Origin: Geosiphon pyriformis
Lineage: Eukaryota; Glomeromycota; Glomeromycetes; Archaeosporales; Geosiphonaceae
DNA length: 64,000 bases
NCBI GenBank assembly: GCA_016748015.1
Contig: JAAOMT010000328.1
Location: forward strand, 1 to 64,000
Reading direction: 5' to 3'
The translations under genes were made by a program, and so were the position numbers. The notes under the pieces were generated by a model, which made no database searches, was not told the origin of the DNA, and worked only from the letters and a program-made list of their open reading frames with translations. Positions 23,017-38,903 of the stretch are shown here, in pieces; positions within the stretch are counted from its first letter, which is position 1; each line of letters starts with the position of its first letter.

Positions 23017-24602
23017 TTACTTGCCAAAGATCCTTGGAAGTAATTCGGTTACCTTGGAGTCTAATTCTTTCGGTTCGTTCGTATTTATAGCCGTAGTAAT
23101 GGACCTCTTTGTACTCGCATGACTCGATAATACTGCCTCACTGTTTACCAATTTTCTTTGTTTAAATTGGCGGCGGAGTTTTTGACCTTGTTCTACCATA
23201 GAGAGCTAATCCAAGAATGTTTTGATAATTATTTATATTTTTTTGGTTAAATGAATATTTAAAGAAGGCTTGGGAGTTCGTGATTGCACCCGAGAAAATC
23301 TCTTTATTCCTAGTTGGGTATATTTACCTCATTATCATGGCTGGTATCATGATCATTTGTTTGGTCAGATAATCGTTGACGTTTGAGGTGCTTCTTTTTT
23401 TCCATATTCTCAATCATTTTCGCCTTTTCTACTTTCCTAATATAGTCCTTGGTCTCCCTTTTTGCTTGTGATATCTCTGCTTGTAGCCGTTGAGATCTTG
23501 CTGCAGTCTCATATGCTTTTATTATTATCATAATAATTTGACATATCAGTTAGAAACAGCGAAAGATATTGCAAGATATTATCGTATTTTCCTTACCTAT
23601 TTGTTCGGTTAGATGATTCCATTTAAACTTTGGCAAGTATTTGATATTCCATAAATCATCATGATAATAATTTCTTTTGTTCCCACCCATCAGAGTTGCA
23701 TTCAATAATCCAGCGACCTTCTTGGCCACCCTCTTGTCCATAAATTCTACCCATCCTTCGGTATAATTCTTCTTTTTATTACCTCCATATTTTTTTCTTC
23801 GCATTTGAACTTTGGCATCTTCCGGTGCAAGATATACCCGCCCAATTTCTCCAAACTTTCCCAATAGATGTCGAATTTTTAAAGGTTTCATAAAAGGAGG
23901 TATTCGTGATAAATATACAATTCCTGTTTTATTCTGTTTCTCTTGAAAATCTGCAAGTTTGGCTGCTGTTAAAGGTTTTATTATTTTCTTTGTTTTAGCT
24001 ATACTTGTATCTAGTGTGCTATCAGTAAGCCTAGTGGTTGTGCTAAGAGTCTCTATAAGATCACTTGAACCTTTTAGGTCATTCTTGGATTGAGAGGCCT
24101 TTATCTTTAAAGAACAATTATTGGCGTTCCCGCTATTTGTTTTACTTTTTTCGATTGATTTTGTTTCGTGATCATCAAAATCGGCAGACAAGTGGAACCT
24201 GGGGTCAAATTTAATTTCTAAGGTTGCCTTATTGTTTGTAAAAGTTTTCTTTGACTGTCGTTTTTCAAGTCCACCACCACTTTCAACAGAATTTTTTCTC
24301 AACAGGTTTTCCTCATGCACCTCGTTGTTGTCGTCGTCGTCGTCGCCCTCACTGGTGCTTTCGAACCCCTCCACTTCCTCTTCTCTGCCATTTTTACCAG
24401 AGTCCTTTTTCAGTGGTTTTAGGTCTTCCCAATCAAACAGTTCTTGATCGCTACTTTGTTCTTCCTCTGTTTCACTAAATCCTTCTTCACTAAACATCCC
24501 TTCCGGCTCGTCTTGCCAGCCCTCAACGTCTTTTTCACTAATCTGAACTTTATCGCTTTTTACCGGTGTTTTTCTTTGAGAACCCATAAGTAAATACGAC
24601 AA
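23017..24602 (-). CDS. ESF2: ESF2/ABT1 RRM protein, small-subunit rRNA processing
   Basis: Exons 24602-23597, 23515-23328 and 23205-23017 join in frame to 460 residues. The first half is acidic and disordered (runs of Glu/Asp, coded by GAC/GAG repeats). The RRM of the Esf2/ABT1 family follows: GIVYLSRIPPFMKPLKIRHL, FGEIGRVYLAPED, YTEGWVEFMDKRVAKKVAGL. Then come the family's DDLWNIKYLPKFKWNHLTEQ motif and a basic helical tail (RSQRLQAEISQAKRETKDYI). Yeast Esf2 works in the nucleolus in the SSU processome and stimulates the helicase Dbp8. Two in-frame Met lie at the start (24602 and 24587); either may be used. Confidence 0.92.
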
Positions 24603-24965
24603 AAATAATTTTTCAAATTAAAATCTTATTTAAAAATAAATCAAGTATTTGATTTAATGCTTGAATTTTTTGTTGATGTCCACACAAAGAATGGAAATTT
24701 TATCTATAAATGCTATTGTGACTGAATTAAATTAACTTGTAATACTTTCACTCATTGTTCCCTTGAGATCTCTTCCAGTGATCACGCTATGTCTAAAAAT
24801 AGATGACAATTTGCATCGAAAACTAGACATCTGTATCATTTTGAACAAGCGAAAATTTGTTCCTCCATCTCAAATTTTGGAGAATTTGGTAAATCAAATC
24901 TAAACTATAAATATCACATAACACGCTTACTCCATAAAATATCTCGATTTTTATCCTAATATAAA
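24603..24965. other. UFD2-ESF2 spacer
   Basis: This stretch holds the UFD2 3' end and the ESF2 promoter side, both genes being minus-strand. No coding segment seen. Confidence 0.4.
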
Positions 24966-27900
24966 TTAATTGTTCCTCTTTTGTTTTTTCTCTTGCTTAA
25001 AAGCCGCGATTCGTTCTTTCAACTCAATGTCTAATTATTATGAAAAGGTGATCATTAAAAGAAGAGTAAAGTAAAAAGTTTCATCCTTTTACAACTTACT
25101 AGGTATAACCTGATCTATTGACAATGGCTTTCTATTGAATGGATCTGTCGCATCACTTAAAAGATGTGTGGCGATTGTGCTTCGGTCAATGGTAACTTGT
25201 GAATCTGGCAGAGTTACAGGATCTTCCATAATATGATACATTAAAGGATCTGTATATTTTTTTTCGGGGTAAAAATTTTCATTAAAACACTAATGATCCA
25301 ATTAACGATTCAAATATGTAAAATCTAACCATTATTGAACTCACCCAAAAACTCTTCAGGTATATCTCCCAATTCCTCTTCACCTTCTGCTTCCAGCTTG
25401 ACCATTTCCTCGACTCGATTCACAAATATATCCAATTTTTTTAATTCAGCCTCATTTTTTCTTGAAAACTTATCCATGATTTTTGCTGCTTTCAAGAACA
25501 ATTCCTTTCGATAACTTCTGCCATCTCGTGCCACAGCATGAATAAATTCCTGCTGTTGACATAAATGAAGATAGACATCAAGAATATCCGAGAGCAAATC
25601 ACGGGGACTGAACCGATACTTTTCGGGGTTCTTAACTTTCAATTCTGTACACTTTGGTCCAACTAAAGACATCAGGTTATAATTTAACATAGCTGCCAGA
25701 CGATCAACTATTTGTGGAGTTATGAACGGCTCAACAATTTCTTTAGTCATCGATTTCAGCATTTTCACCGTTTCATCGCCCAGTGTCATGTAAGATGTAG
25801 CTTGCCGCTCCAAAGATCTTAACAATCCTTCCCGTTCTTGTCGAACTTGCTATTAATTAGTAAGATATTGTAGATAAATAAATATCAACTAAGAGATTCG
25901 ATTCGTCAAAAACATGGTTACTCAATTTTAAAAACCTGGGTTCGATTCTCCCATTCTGTCATATCATCCATTTCACCCTGAATGTTTCGAATTTCGGCCA
26001 ATTTCGTCAAAGATTCGTCTAATAAATAAGTTGCATCATTCATCATCAAATTGGCGAATTTAACAAAGGATTCGGTTTTTCTATGGGAATTTTATTTAAT
26101 TAATATCAAGAAGGCTCATTAAGTAAATTGCAAATAAATTCGAGGTAAATATTCTCACTGGCTCTCTTCCTTCAACCTTTCCCGATGGACGGAATTGTCC
26201 CAGATTGATTTGAAAATTTGTGATATATTATATCGAATATTAAACTTGTCATAAAACTGGGAATGCGTGCCAGTTTGTTCGACCTCTGCGTGAAAAAAAA
26301 AATCGAGATAAGACAATATTACAAACTGTAATTTGTGATTATACTCAAGTACCTACCAACATAAAAAGACATCAAAGCTGGCATTAGATGATTTAACGAA
26401 AGAGGATGGGTATTCAAAAGAGCTCCCAAGCCACCTTCATTTTGACCCCGAAATGGAAGAGTGAAATAGAATAATATCTGTGGGATTTGCCCGTAGAAAA
26501 GGGAAAAAGTGAAAGAATATTTTTGAAGGATGAATATTTTCATCCAAATCAGTTTAAATAGAACGAGCAATAAGTACCTCCACCAATTTTGCTTTCAAGT
26601 AAGGATTTTTGATATAGGAGGATGATCTCAGAAATGTAATTATAAAAGTGACCAATTCATCCCGAGAATTCTGAACAATCACCATGGGATTCCATCTGGT
26701 TATAGTAAAAGTTTACCACTCAATTTAATTAATTTCGGAAAACCAAAAAAACTGTTAAATTTTCTTTGGATTACCTAGATATGAACAAGAAAAATTCGGT
26801 GATGTCTTCAATAAAATATTCGGGCAACATTGCGAAAGAGGGTGATGGTGTAGAAGGCAGTGGAAGACTACAAAATTAAAGTGAATGCTTAGCCGTAAAC
26901 ATTGCAATGGATATTAAATTTTTGGTATCCAAAAGGTGCTTATTTAAAATGATGGTATTATTTGCTCACTGAATTGGCTCCCAAGGATATTTCATATTCG
27001 GATCAACGATTCTCACTATCCAGGTCATAACCAAATTATAAAATTGTAACGAGTGGGTTAATAGATGTGGGTCTAAGAGCTGGGACTCGAATGCCAACTT
27101 TTGAGACATCATTTTCTCCAATTGTATCTAAAAATGAGTCAAGAAAAAAAGTTTATCATCAATAAGAAAAAGTTTGAAAAAAATAAAATACTTAATCCTG
27201 GCCTACCTTCATCCTTTCTAGCATTGCTTCATTGATCAAGTTAGTCGACGACTACACGATGTAATTGCGACACTATAAGAATATGGAGCCTCGATTAACA
27301 AATATGAGAAGCCAATCGGATTTCCAAATTTACATACCGAGGCCCATGTTGGTTGTTCGGCTTTGGCTCGTTCATATTGTTTCTGAAGTTCATTCAAATC
27401 TCTGACAAAGTTGTTATATTTTGCGAAAGAATGCATTAGACCATAGTGGTGCATAGCCACGGTAATAAAAAATATCTCGGATATAAAATTTTGTCCTATT
27501 TGGAAGAAAAACCAAAAAATCAATTATCAATCCGTCTCAAATTTTCAGGTGATACGGCAAAAACGCAAATGATTTAATAACCATTTTCAAATCGATCCCT
27601 ATAGTATTCATCGGATTCTTGTTGGGTGGCACTTATTTTTGTCTCCTGAGTAATATCAATCCGTTGACTTTTGCGAAAATAGTCGATATCAATCCGATTG
27701 ATCTAAAGAGAAAAGTCTCAAATTAATCGATTTAATCACCATGAAAACGTTAAATTAGATGTAATCAAAAATTACCTTCGAGTATTTAGCATCCATAAAG
27801 GGCTGGGCAAACTTTACAAGGATACTGGTAAGGTTTAGTAGAAAACCATCCGTTCCAACTGTCATAGGGTCCACCTGAGCGAAATATTATGAGCAATTTA

Positions 27901-30500
27901 TTTCGGTTACCCTTTATTGCATAGAGAATAAAAAGTGTCATGCCTGCATCTGGGCCCTCTTCTCATTTATTTTTATTATGGTGGCCCAATAATCCAAAAC
28001 TGCTTCCCTAGCAGCAGGTGATGGAGAGCGTACTATATTATTGAAAATATTGAAAAGCGTATCCTGATTTGATCAAAATGAATTTAGTTTATTTCACATG
28101 TATTGCCAAAAGAGCCAAGATTAAGAGTGTCTGAAAAAACATGCACCTGCACCCTCTGCAATGTGCCCCTGATGCTAGCTATAGCTGAATCGACGTCACG
28201 TTGAGACCTTTCAAGCGGATTTGAGAAATAGGTTTCTGTTATCGAGGGCTATTGTAATCAAAGATAGAAAGTAAAAAGTTTAAGAGACTCGATGCTTTTT
28301 GCTAAGGAATAAGAAAATTCTGCAAAGTATTTCATAAAGGGCTCAAAACCTCTTCCATTGGAAACACGGAAATTCTGCAAAATGGGCCGAGGAGAGATGC
28401 GACTTCAAGCACTCGGGCAGTAAGATGTGGTGGATTCCACCTGGCTAATGTAGGAAGCTATTAACATATGTAAATGACACAATCAGTTCAAGATTTTGAC
28501 CGCGGTATATTCGAGCCTTCTGACGTCAATGAAATAAAATTACATGCAGAATCCTTCAACTATTGAAAGAAAAGACAGTGATCAAATTCGAATTTTCCAC
28601 CTACCATTGCAGCAAAAGGTTTTATTTCTGTCAATATCATTATGGCCTGCAAATGAAGTTATTAGATAAAGAAATTACCAACTTCTCAACTTTGAAATTC
28701 AAAAAAAACACGTACACGTAAGGGGGGTCGAAAATCTTCCAGGATGTTTTTTTTACGCATATGTTCCCCTAAACCAAGAACAATAGGGCTAAATACCTAC
28801 AAGTTTTAGTTGATTATATTTCTGATTTTGACTTCGAAGTTCTTATAATCTCGGCTAGCAAATAATAAACATAATTGCTCGTACTTTCGTTTGCATCTCA
28901 CCTCTTCAAACCCATCATGTTCAAATCTTACAACGAGTTCTTGAATAAAATCCAACGGCAAACCTTCTGGTGTATCTGTTTCAAAGAGAAACCTAGGTAC
29001 AATTTGCTGTGGACCTAAGGGTATTGACCTTCAAGAATTGAAAATATTCATAAATAAGCGATAAACTGGAAAGAAAGTTGAACAATTCAAAATTTGATTC
29101 AGAATGACCAACATTTCAATCTGTGGGAACATATCAGGCATCTGAAGGATTAATCCAGAGTAGGAAACCAATAAGCCCTTGAGTTGATCCATTAAACCTG
29201 TCCTTTGATTAATAACCGATGGATCCAATGACTTTAAAATAAAAGAGTGCCGAAAAGCTTTCAGTATTCTTATCCTTTAAAAATGATTGTTCTAAATCAC
29301 AGATAAGTTTCTGTTCGTCTTATATTTTTACCTTCGCGCGAGATACCAAGTTTCTCTTGATCTCTGAAGCTCTTTTCCAACATCCTAATAGGTAGTCAAA
29401 CATAGGTATTTTGGGTAATTTGTTAACAGCCATTAATGTTTCATCATCGTCACTCATTTCACGAGGGTCAATAGATAATCGTGCAACTAAAGCACGATCC
29501 AAAAGTTCTTGGGAGAGTCTGAAAGGAAAGGACGCGTCCGCTGACGTTAAATAAATGTTATTAGATGTTTTGATTTACCTCACTTCTACTGTAGACAAGT
29601 ATTAATTCCCTCATACCAGGATTCTCCTCTTTTAACTCAGCAACCAGACCATTAAGATAGATCAGTGGACTTCCATCTTTTTCGGCCGCTAATTTCTTTA
29701 TGTATTCAATAAAAAATAAAAGCAACAGAAAAAAAGGCCAGAATAATTGATTATTTTTCGATAAACACTCGCATTATGTTTATTAAATTTCTCGAGACCA
29801 ATTTTATACAATAAAATATTATGTTTTTGAGATAATTGGTATATTTGCAAGGTCACCCCACCACACCCACTTACATCAAGAGTAATTTCCAAGACTTTGG
29901 AAATGGCATCATTTTGCCAATCTTCAAATGACTTTGTTGACGTTTGAAGTTTTTGCGAAGAGGTAATTGGTTTCTTTTCCAAGATCGAAGGTAAAAGTTT
30001 TTAAATTATATACATGGGTTTTTAAGCTATGTGATTAGAATTCAATTTTGAACCGGATATTTGTTTTTTTTATCACAACGAATTAATTAGCTCAAAATAA
30101 AAGGTTTTTACTATGTTAGTATAACATAGTAAAAAGCAAAGGATTCATACATACCTTCAAAGTAACGTCTTGATTTCCTTTATTTTGAGGCATGTTAGAA
30201 ATTTGTTTGATATAGCTAACTTTTTTTCCCGTATCCTTTGGCGCAGCTATTGCAACCGTGGAATTCGACGGGCCAGCAGCGTGATCTGAGTTCCTGGTTT
30301 GAAGTTTTGCTAAGCGTTTTAAACGTATCTAAGGAACCAATTTCAAGTGGTTTTTGAAGTAGGGTAACAAAAATGTTAAAACTGACTAAATTACGACACT
30401 TTACTCTTTCTGCGTCTGCAAGAGGTGAGTTTTGAGGTCCTGATTGTCTCGATGAAAGCTCTTCGGATTCTGAAGGTTTTGTTGGTGGTGAAGGCTCCAT
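24966..30500 (-). CDS. UFD2: UFD2, E4 ubiquitin-chain elongation factor (U-box ligase)
   Basis: A long gene with many short introns; start ATG at 30500, stop TAA at 24966-24968. Exon 1 ([14 protein letters not shown]...) is spliced to [20 protein letters not shown]. The large helical Ufd2 core is readable exon by exon, for example [40 protein letters not shown] and [20 protein letters not shown] with [10 protein letters not shown]. The C terminus is a U-box: [54 protein letters not shown]. The U-box is split by an intron whose GTGAGT donor restores EFL|DPLMY. Ufd2 extends short ubiquitin chains on substrates and passes them with Cdc48 to the proteasome. About 1,000 residues are expected for the family; I did not sum all exons. 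Confidence 0.93.
30105..30135. repeat. Perfect 31-bp palindrome in a UFD2 intron
   Basis: Two 14-base arms (TTTTTACTATGTTA and its exact reverse complement) flank a 3-base loop. It lies in the intron between the second and third coding exons of UFD2. It would form a hairpin in the pre-mRNA; no function is known to me. Confidence 0.85.
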
Positions 30501-31075
30501 AGCTTTTTAGACTTTTGAAGGTAAATGATAGGGAAATGTTTATTTAAGACAAAACTCTTCTTTATCAATTTGTTGCCACGTGTCTATTTATTATCCCATA
30601 AATTAATTTATTTAAATAAATCAAGATGTTGAATTATTATTTTTTTTCCTTTATATTCCTTCTCTTTGGCAAAAGACGAAATTAAAATTTTCTTATTTTT
30701 AAATAAGGAAACGTGGTCGCACTTTTTTTTGCTTTGGGGAAGAAGATTATCTTCTGTCCGTACTATCTACTGCTTTCAAGATTGATCACTTGTAAGTGGT
30801 TCGTCTTAGCGGACACATTCGGATTCATTAGTTTTCTGTGACTTCAGCTTTTTATTATAGTAGGATAAATGCTATATCATGGCTGTGTATAATATAACAA
30901 AATTTAGGCGAAAAAAAAACCCCCTTTATTGCTCGAAATAATTGATAACCATAAATCTTTATACGTCCTGATATATTAACAAAATATAGAATTTTTAAAT
31001 TTTGTATTTTTTTACATTCAAAAATAAAACAAGCAAAGCAAAAAAACATTATTTAAAAATTAGCAATTATATATA
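30501..31075. other. UFD2 promoter side
   Basis: The 5' flank of the minus-strand UFD2 gene. It is AT-rich with a short more balanced piece at about 30,700-30,850. No gene recognised. Confidence 0.4.
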
Positions 31076-31460
31076 GGGAGTGCTGCAATTGGATGACGCG
31101 TCGTCGCCTCCATCGAGCCAAGCGTGCCGCACTCGTTCTTCTACGCGTCCATATTACATCTTTAAACATCTACAGTGAGATTGACACTCCTCAACTTTAG
31201 CCTACAAAGAACATGAGCACATTGGATGTATGGTTTGGACGGTAGGTGCTTTTCTGAAGAAAAAGGCGCGGCACCCTATATTTGTTCACCGGTGCAACAC
31301 CCAACCCTGAAATTTTCAGCTCTCATGTCGTTGAATACGGCCATAATCAGCTTCTGAGAATTCTTTATTCGCGCGTCATCACGTGAATCCTTGGCTTATC
31401 TGACAAGCAGCTTGACATATACTTCCCCGAAGACATCCTCATTATCGAGCCGGGTAAGTA
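31076..31460. repeat. GC-richer fragment resembling the patch at 8,902
   Basis: This piece is clearly richer in G+C than everything within several hundred bases on either side. On the plus strand an ATG at 31,213 begins MSTLDVWFG. In another frame GRCFSEEKGAAPY matches SRCFSEQKVRPLT of the patch at 8,902-9,231. No frame stays open. It looks like the remains of a dispersed repeat or retrocopy. Confidence 0.35.
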
Positions 31461-31526
31461 ATGCCGATTACAATAAATCAATTTATGTAATTAGATGTTG
31501 GAACCATATGGCAACTAGGGACAAGA

Positions 31527-31529
31527 TAA

Positions 31530-31562
<33 letters not shown>
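31527..31562 (+). repeat. (AAT)n microsatellite
   Basis: About twelve consecutive AAT/ATA units at the edge between the GC-richer fragment and the ultra-AT-rich stretch. Confidence 0.9.
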
Positions 31563-31563
<1 letters not shown>

Positions 31564-33178
31564 TAATTTGAAAAATTGTTAAAAAAAGTAATTAAGACTG
31601 CAAATAATTTTTTTTTTTTTTGTAATATTAACTTTAAAATTTTATTCATAGTAGTAAAATTTAGTATTTAAATATAAAACTTTAATAATAATAAATAGAA
31701 TACATTGTAAATTTTGTAATTAATAAACCATTAAATTAATTTAATCAATAATTTTAAATATTTCAAGTTTTTAAATTTAATTTTTTTAAAAGTTAAAAAA
31801 GCCAAGTTTAATTATAAACTTAAAAAAATTTTTATTGTATTTAATTAATTAATTTTTTATATTTAAATTGTATATTTTTTTATTTTTTAAATAATTATAT
31901 TACAAGTTTATTTTAAAATTGTTTTATATATTTCAAATATTTTTTCAAAGTTAATTAACATATTTTTTTATATAAATAAAAAATTATAATTAAACAAATT
32001 TTTGTTTTAAATAATTTAATTAAATAATTTTAAAATTTAAAAGCAAACTATAAACATAATTTAAAAATTCAAAGATTTTAATGTATTTATATATTATTTT
32101 TTTTATAATGAAATTTTTTATTAATATTATGTAAAGTTTATTTATAAATTTTATATTATAAATTTTATTTATAAATAATTTTTTATATAATTTTAAAATT
32201 ATTATTATTTAGTTTAATTACATAAATCACAATTTTTCAAACTTTAAAACAATATTTATTTTAATATTTGTTTTAATAATATGTTTAAATATGTAATTTA
32301 ATAATATAATTTTACTATATTTAATATTTGTAATATTTAAGTTTTTAATATTTTTACATTTTTTTATTTAATAATTAATATTTTATTATTAAATGTTTTA
32401 AATATATATATTTTTATACTTAATATTTTTAATTAAAATTATTTATAAATTATTATTTATTTAATTAAAAAATTATATTATTAAATATTTAATTAAATAA
32501 TTTTTAAATTATAAATATTATTAAAAAAAAACAATTACAATTTTTTTATAATAGTTAAAAAAACATTTATTTAAACCATTTTTTTATATATTTATAGTGT
32601 AATTTAATTACAAATTATTCTTATATAAATTAATTTCTGTATATTAAACATGAATTATATATAAACAACATATAATTAGCTATTTAAACCAATTAAATTA
32701 TATTATATTACAGTTACAAAACTTTTATTAAACACTAAATCTAAAAAAAAATTCTAAAAAAACCTGTACATTTTACTTGTTATTTTATAGTTATAATATT
32801 TAAATATTCAAGTTACAATCCATATTTTTTCAGTGTGTTTTTTGGTAATCTGTTATTAAATTGGTTTTTAATGTTATTATTTGGTATTATTTTCAATTTT
32901 TCTGTTTTTGTTTTTTTTTTATAATGTTTTTATTTAATATTATATATTGGTATTACAAAGTTATTTTTAATTTTTTTATTATTTTTTATATAAGTTATAT
33001 AATCTTTTAAATTAGTTTATTATTAAATAATAAAATACGTATAAATTATTAACAAAAAAATTAGCAAATTTATATATGTGTATAATAAAAAATTTACATA
33101 TAAACTTTTAATTGCCAAATATAAAATTTTTAGAATAAGACCTATTTTAATATTGCTTGCATTAAGTATAATATAATA
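31563..33178. other. Ultra-AT-rich gene-free stretch
   Basis: Almost only A and T for about 1.6 kb, with scattered single G or C. No frame codes for anything plausible and no repeat unit is obvious. It may be long-decayed mobile DNA or simple AT-biased spacer. Confidence 0.6.
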
Positions 33179-33461
33179 AGGAAATTGCTAAATCGACCCA
33201 CCCTTTTTGCTAAATCGATCTACCCGCAACACGTGATATTAATATATATAGAATTTTAATATTTATTTATTAGTAATTCTAATAAATATTAGCTTAATTA
33301 AAATAAAAAATAACTTTTTCTTATATAAAATTGAATATAGATTATAAAAGTATTTTTTATAGTGTTTTATAATTAAAAAACACTTCCTATATATAGTTGA
33401 ATACGAAACTATGACGTAAAATTATATCACGTGTTGCGGGTGGGTCGATTTACCAATTCCC
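33179..33461. mobile_element. 283-bp MITE-like element with terminal inverted repeats
   Basis: The left end reads AGGAAATTGCTAAATCGACC and continues to CGCAACACGTGATAT. The right end, reverse-complemented, reads GGGAATTGGTAAATCGACCC and continues to the same CGCAACACGTGATAT. The left arm carries an extra, slightly diverged copy of the 22-base TTGCTAAATCGACCCACC motif that the right arm lacks. TATAATA occurs at 33172-33178 and again at 33462-33468, as expected for a 7-bp target duplication. No coding capacity. It is thus a short non-autonomous DNA transposon. The superfamily is not certain; the AT-only target makes the duplication weaker evidence than the long inverted ends. Confidence 0.8.
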
Positions 33462-33820
33462 TATAATAAAATACTTAAATTATGTATTTATATATACAAT
33501 TAATCATAACTTGAAAATAAAAATCTTGGAATTTTTAACAGTATTTAAATGTGAATGTAAGTTATTCAAAAGTTTTGAACAAATAAATTTCAATATTAGA
33601 ATACTGCAAAATAATTTGGGTGATAGATTTAGATGTTTAAATATATTGCATGTACATGTACCATGTGAATTAAAAACTTAAAATAATAGTATAATTAAAT
33701 TTATGGTTAATCAAATTGTCAAAGTTTATGCTATATTTGAACTTTGATAAATTATTTATTTGTTAAACTTATAAATAACGAATTTCAACACCTAATTTCC
33801 AAACACAAAAAGACGTCTCA
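33462..33820. other. SEC18 5' flank
   Basis: AT-rich sequence upstream of the ATG at 33821. It would hold the SEC18 promoter and 5' UTR; no clear element can be placed. Confidence 0.4.
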
Positions 33821-37235
<3,415 letters not shown>

Positions 37236-37854
37236 ATTTTTTTGGAAGCGTGAATAACAATCCAAGACGGATCTTTCACCTAGAGTGTAGAAGTACCAAT
37301 TTTCCTATTTATTTATTTGTGTTTGTTTATTCTATCGCTTTTGGGAGTTGTGAACAATTACAAGTCCCGTTTTTATGATTTTGATTGAATTGACGAATTA
37401 GGTGTTATTTCCAATAATCATTGAAGGGTGAGATACCAGAAATTAGCATAAATCAGAACTTTAATAATGATACTGAAAATTGAAATTTTATCATTCAATT
37501 AAAAAATACATTTTGCCTCTAAAAAGGCTTACAAGTTACAACCAGCGACTATCCCGTAAATTTTTAGGACCGCATTGCTTACGGGAGCGACCGATTTTAA
37601 AAAAAATCAAAAAATCACTATATAGTGTTAAAAGGAGAAATTTGAAAACACGAATATTCCTCTGGAAGGAGCAAGTAGAGGCTATAGTAGGAGTAGAAAT
37701 GCATTTAGTTGTGGTGAGCTGGGTCCCATAGATGATAGTAAAAATATTGTGTTTCCGTTATTTTCCTTAGACCAATAATAATAATAATATAACAATATGG
37801 AGGCAATCTTAAGAAATCCAGAGGTCGAGAATGGGCGAGACAAAATCGAAGATT
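37236..37854. other. Spacer between converging SEC18 and RHO1
   Basis: 3' flanks of both genes. A plus-strand open frame at 37,480-37,731 is basic and has no recognisable domain, so I do not call it a gene. A short AAT-type run lies at about 37,770-37,790. Confidence 0.45.
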
Positions 37855-38903
37855 TTACAAAAGTGTGCAGTTTCTGGTCCTTCCTTTTCTCGGCCTGGCT
37901 AAAAGAGCTGCTCGTGTAGCATGTTCAAACACTTCACGAACCCCTTCGCCAGTTTTAGCCGAGCATTCTAAATACTTGTAAGCGCCGATCTTTGTGGCAA
38001 CAGACATACCCTAAATGGAAGGAATTCATTTTATATCATAAGATCAAATTAAGGACAAATTGTTGGAATCAAGTTTTAATATGTTGCAATACCTCTTCGG
38101 GTGTCACTGGTCTTTGCGTTGTCTTACGCAATTCCTCGATGGTTTTGGGATCAAATCTCAAATCTTTCTTGCAACCGACTAGAATAACAGGGAGACCATT
38201 ACAAAAATGCATTACCTCAGAAATCCACTAATTAATCCAATTTTCAGAACCAACCAAGAATAAGATGAAATTTAGATTTTTGCTTTATAAGAATTAAAAA
38301 TTTATTAATTCTTTTTAAAATACCATGACCAACCTTTTCTTGCACATTATCCAAAGAATCAGGGGAATCGACAGCGAAACAAATCAGAATAACGTGAGAG
38401 TCGGGATAAGAAAGGGGTCGAAGACGATCATAATCTTCTTGACCTATTTATTTATTTATTTTTGAGGAAGACATCAAAATAAGTGGTTTTGAAATTAAAT
38501 CTTAAAACTAAATTAAACATATTACCAGCTGTATCCCATAAGGCCAATTCAACATGTTTGCCATCTACTTCAACATCGGCAACGTAGTTTTCAAATACAG
38601 TAGGGACATAAACCTTTATAAAAAAACCAAAATTTATTAGAATTAATTGATTGCTTGAAAGTCAATTTATCTCTCCCTTCTTTAACAAACTTAATTAGCG
38701 CAAACAAAGGTTTACTTATGAAACAATTAATGTCAAAAGGACTATATATATATATATATATATATGATGATTGTTATTATGTTAGAAGCAATCAAATATA
38801 TACTCGCCTCAGGAAAAGTACCCTTAGAAAATACGATTAGAAGACAGGTTTTGCCACAAGCACCGTCGCCAACAATCACGAGTTTTCGGCGAATTTCAGA
38901 CAT
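37855..38903 (-). CDS. RHO1: RHO1-type small GTPase, 5 exons
   Basis: Exon 1 is 38903-38808 (32 codons: [20 protein letters not shown] and [12 protein letters not shown], with the G1 P-loop). Exon 2 starts at 38613 with the effector loop [20 protein letters not shown] and runs to the G3 DTAG. The next exons hold [20 protein letters not shown], the G4 region [11 protein letters not shown], and the G5 motif [20 protein letters not shown]. The C terminus is basic and ends CTLL, a CAAX box whose Leu predicts geranylgeranylation. Rho1 directs cell-wall glucan synthesis, the cell-integrity kinase pathway and polarity at the plasma membrane. Intron 1 has a GC donor (GAG|GCGAGT) and contains an (AT)n tract. 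About 195 residues, normal for Rho. Confidence 0.95.
38743..38765. repeat. (AT)n microsatellite in RHO1 intron 1
   Basis: An uninterrupted TA/AT run of about 23 bases, roughly 40 bases inside the GC donor of the first RHO1 intron. Confidence 0.9.

Noticed and set aside
37480-37731. Basic 83-codon plus-strand frame between SEC18 and RHO1
   Set aside because: No domain, no clear promoter, and it lies in the 3' flank of two genes.
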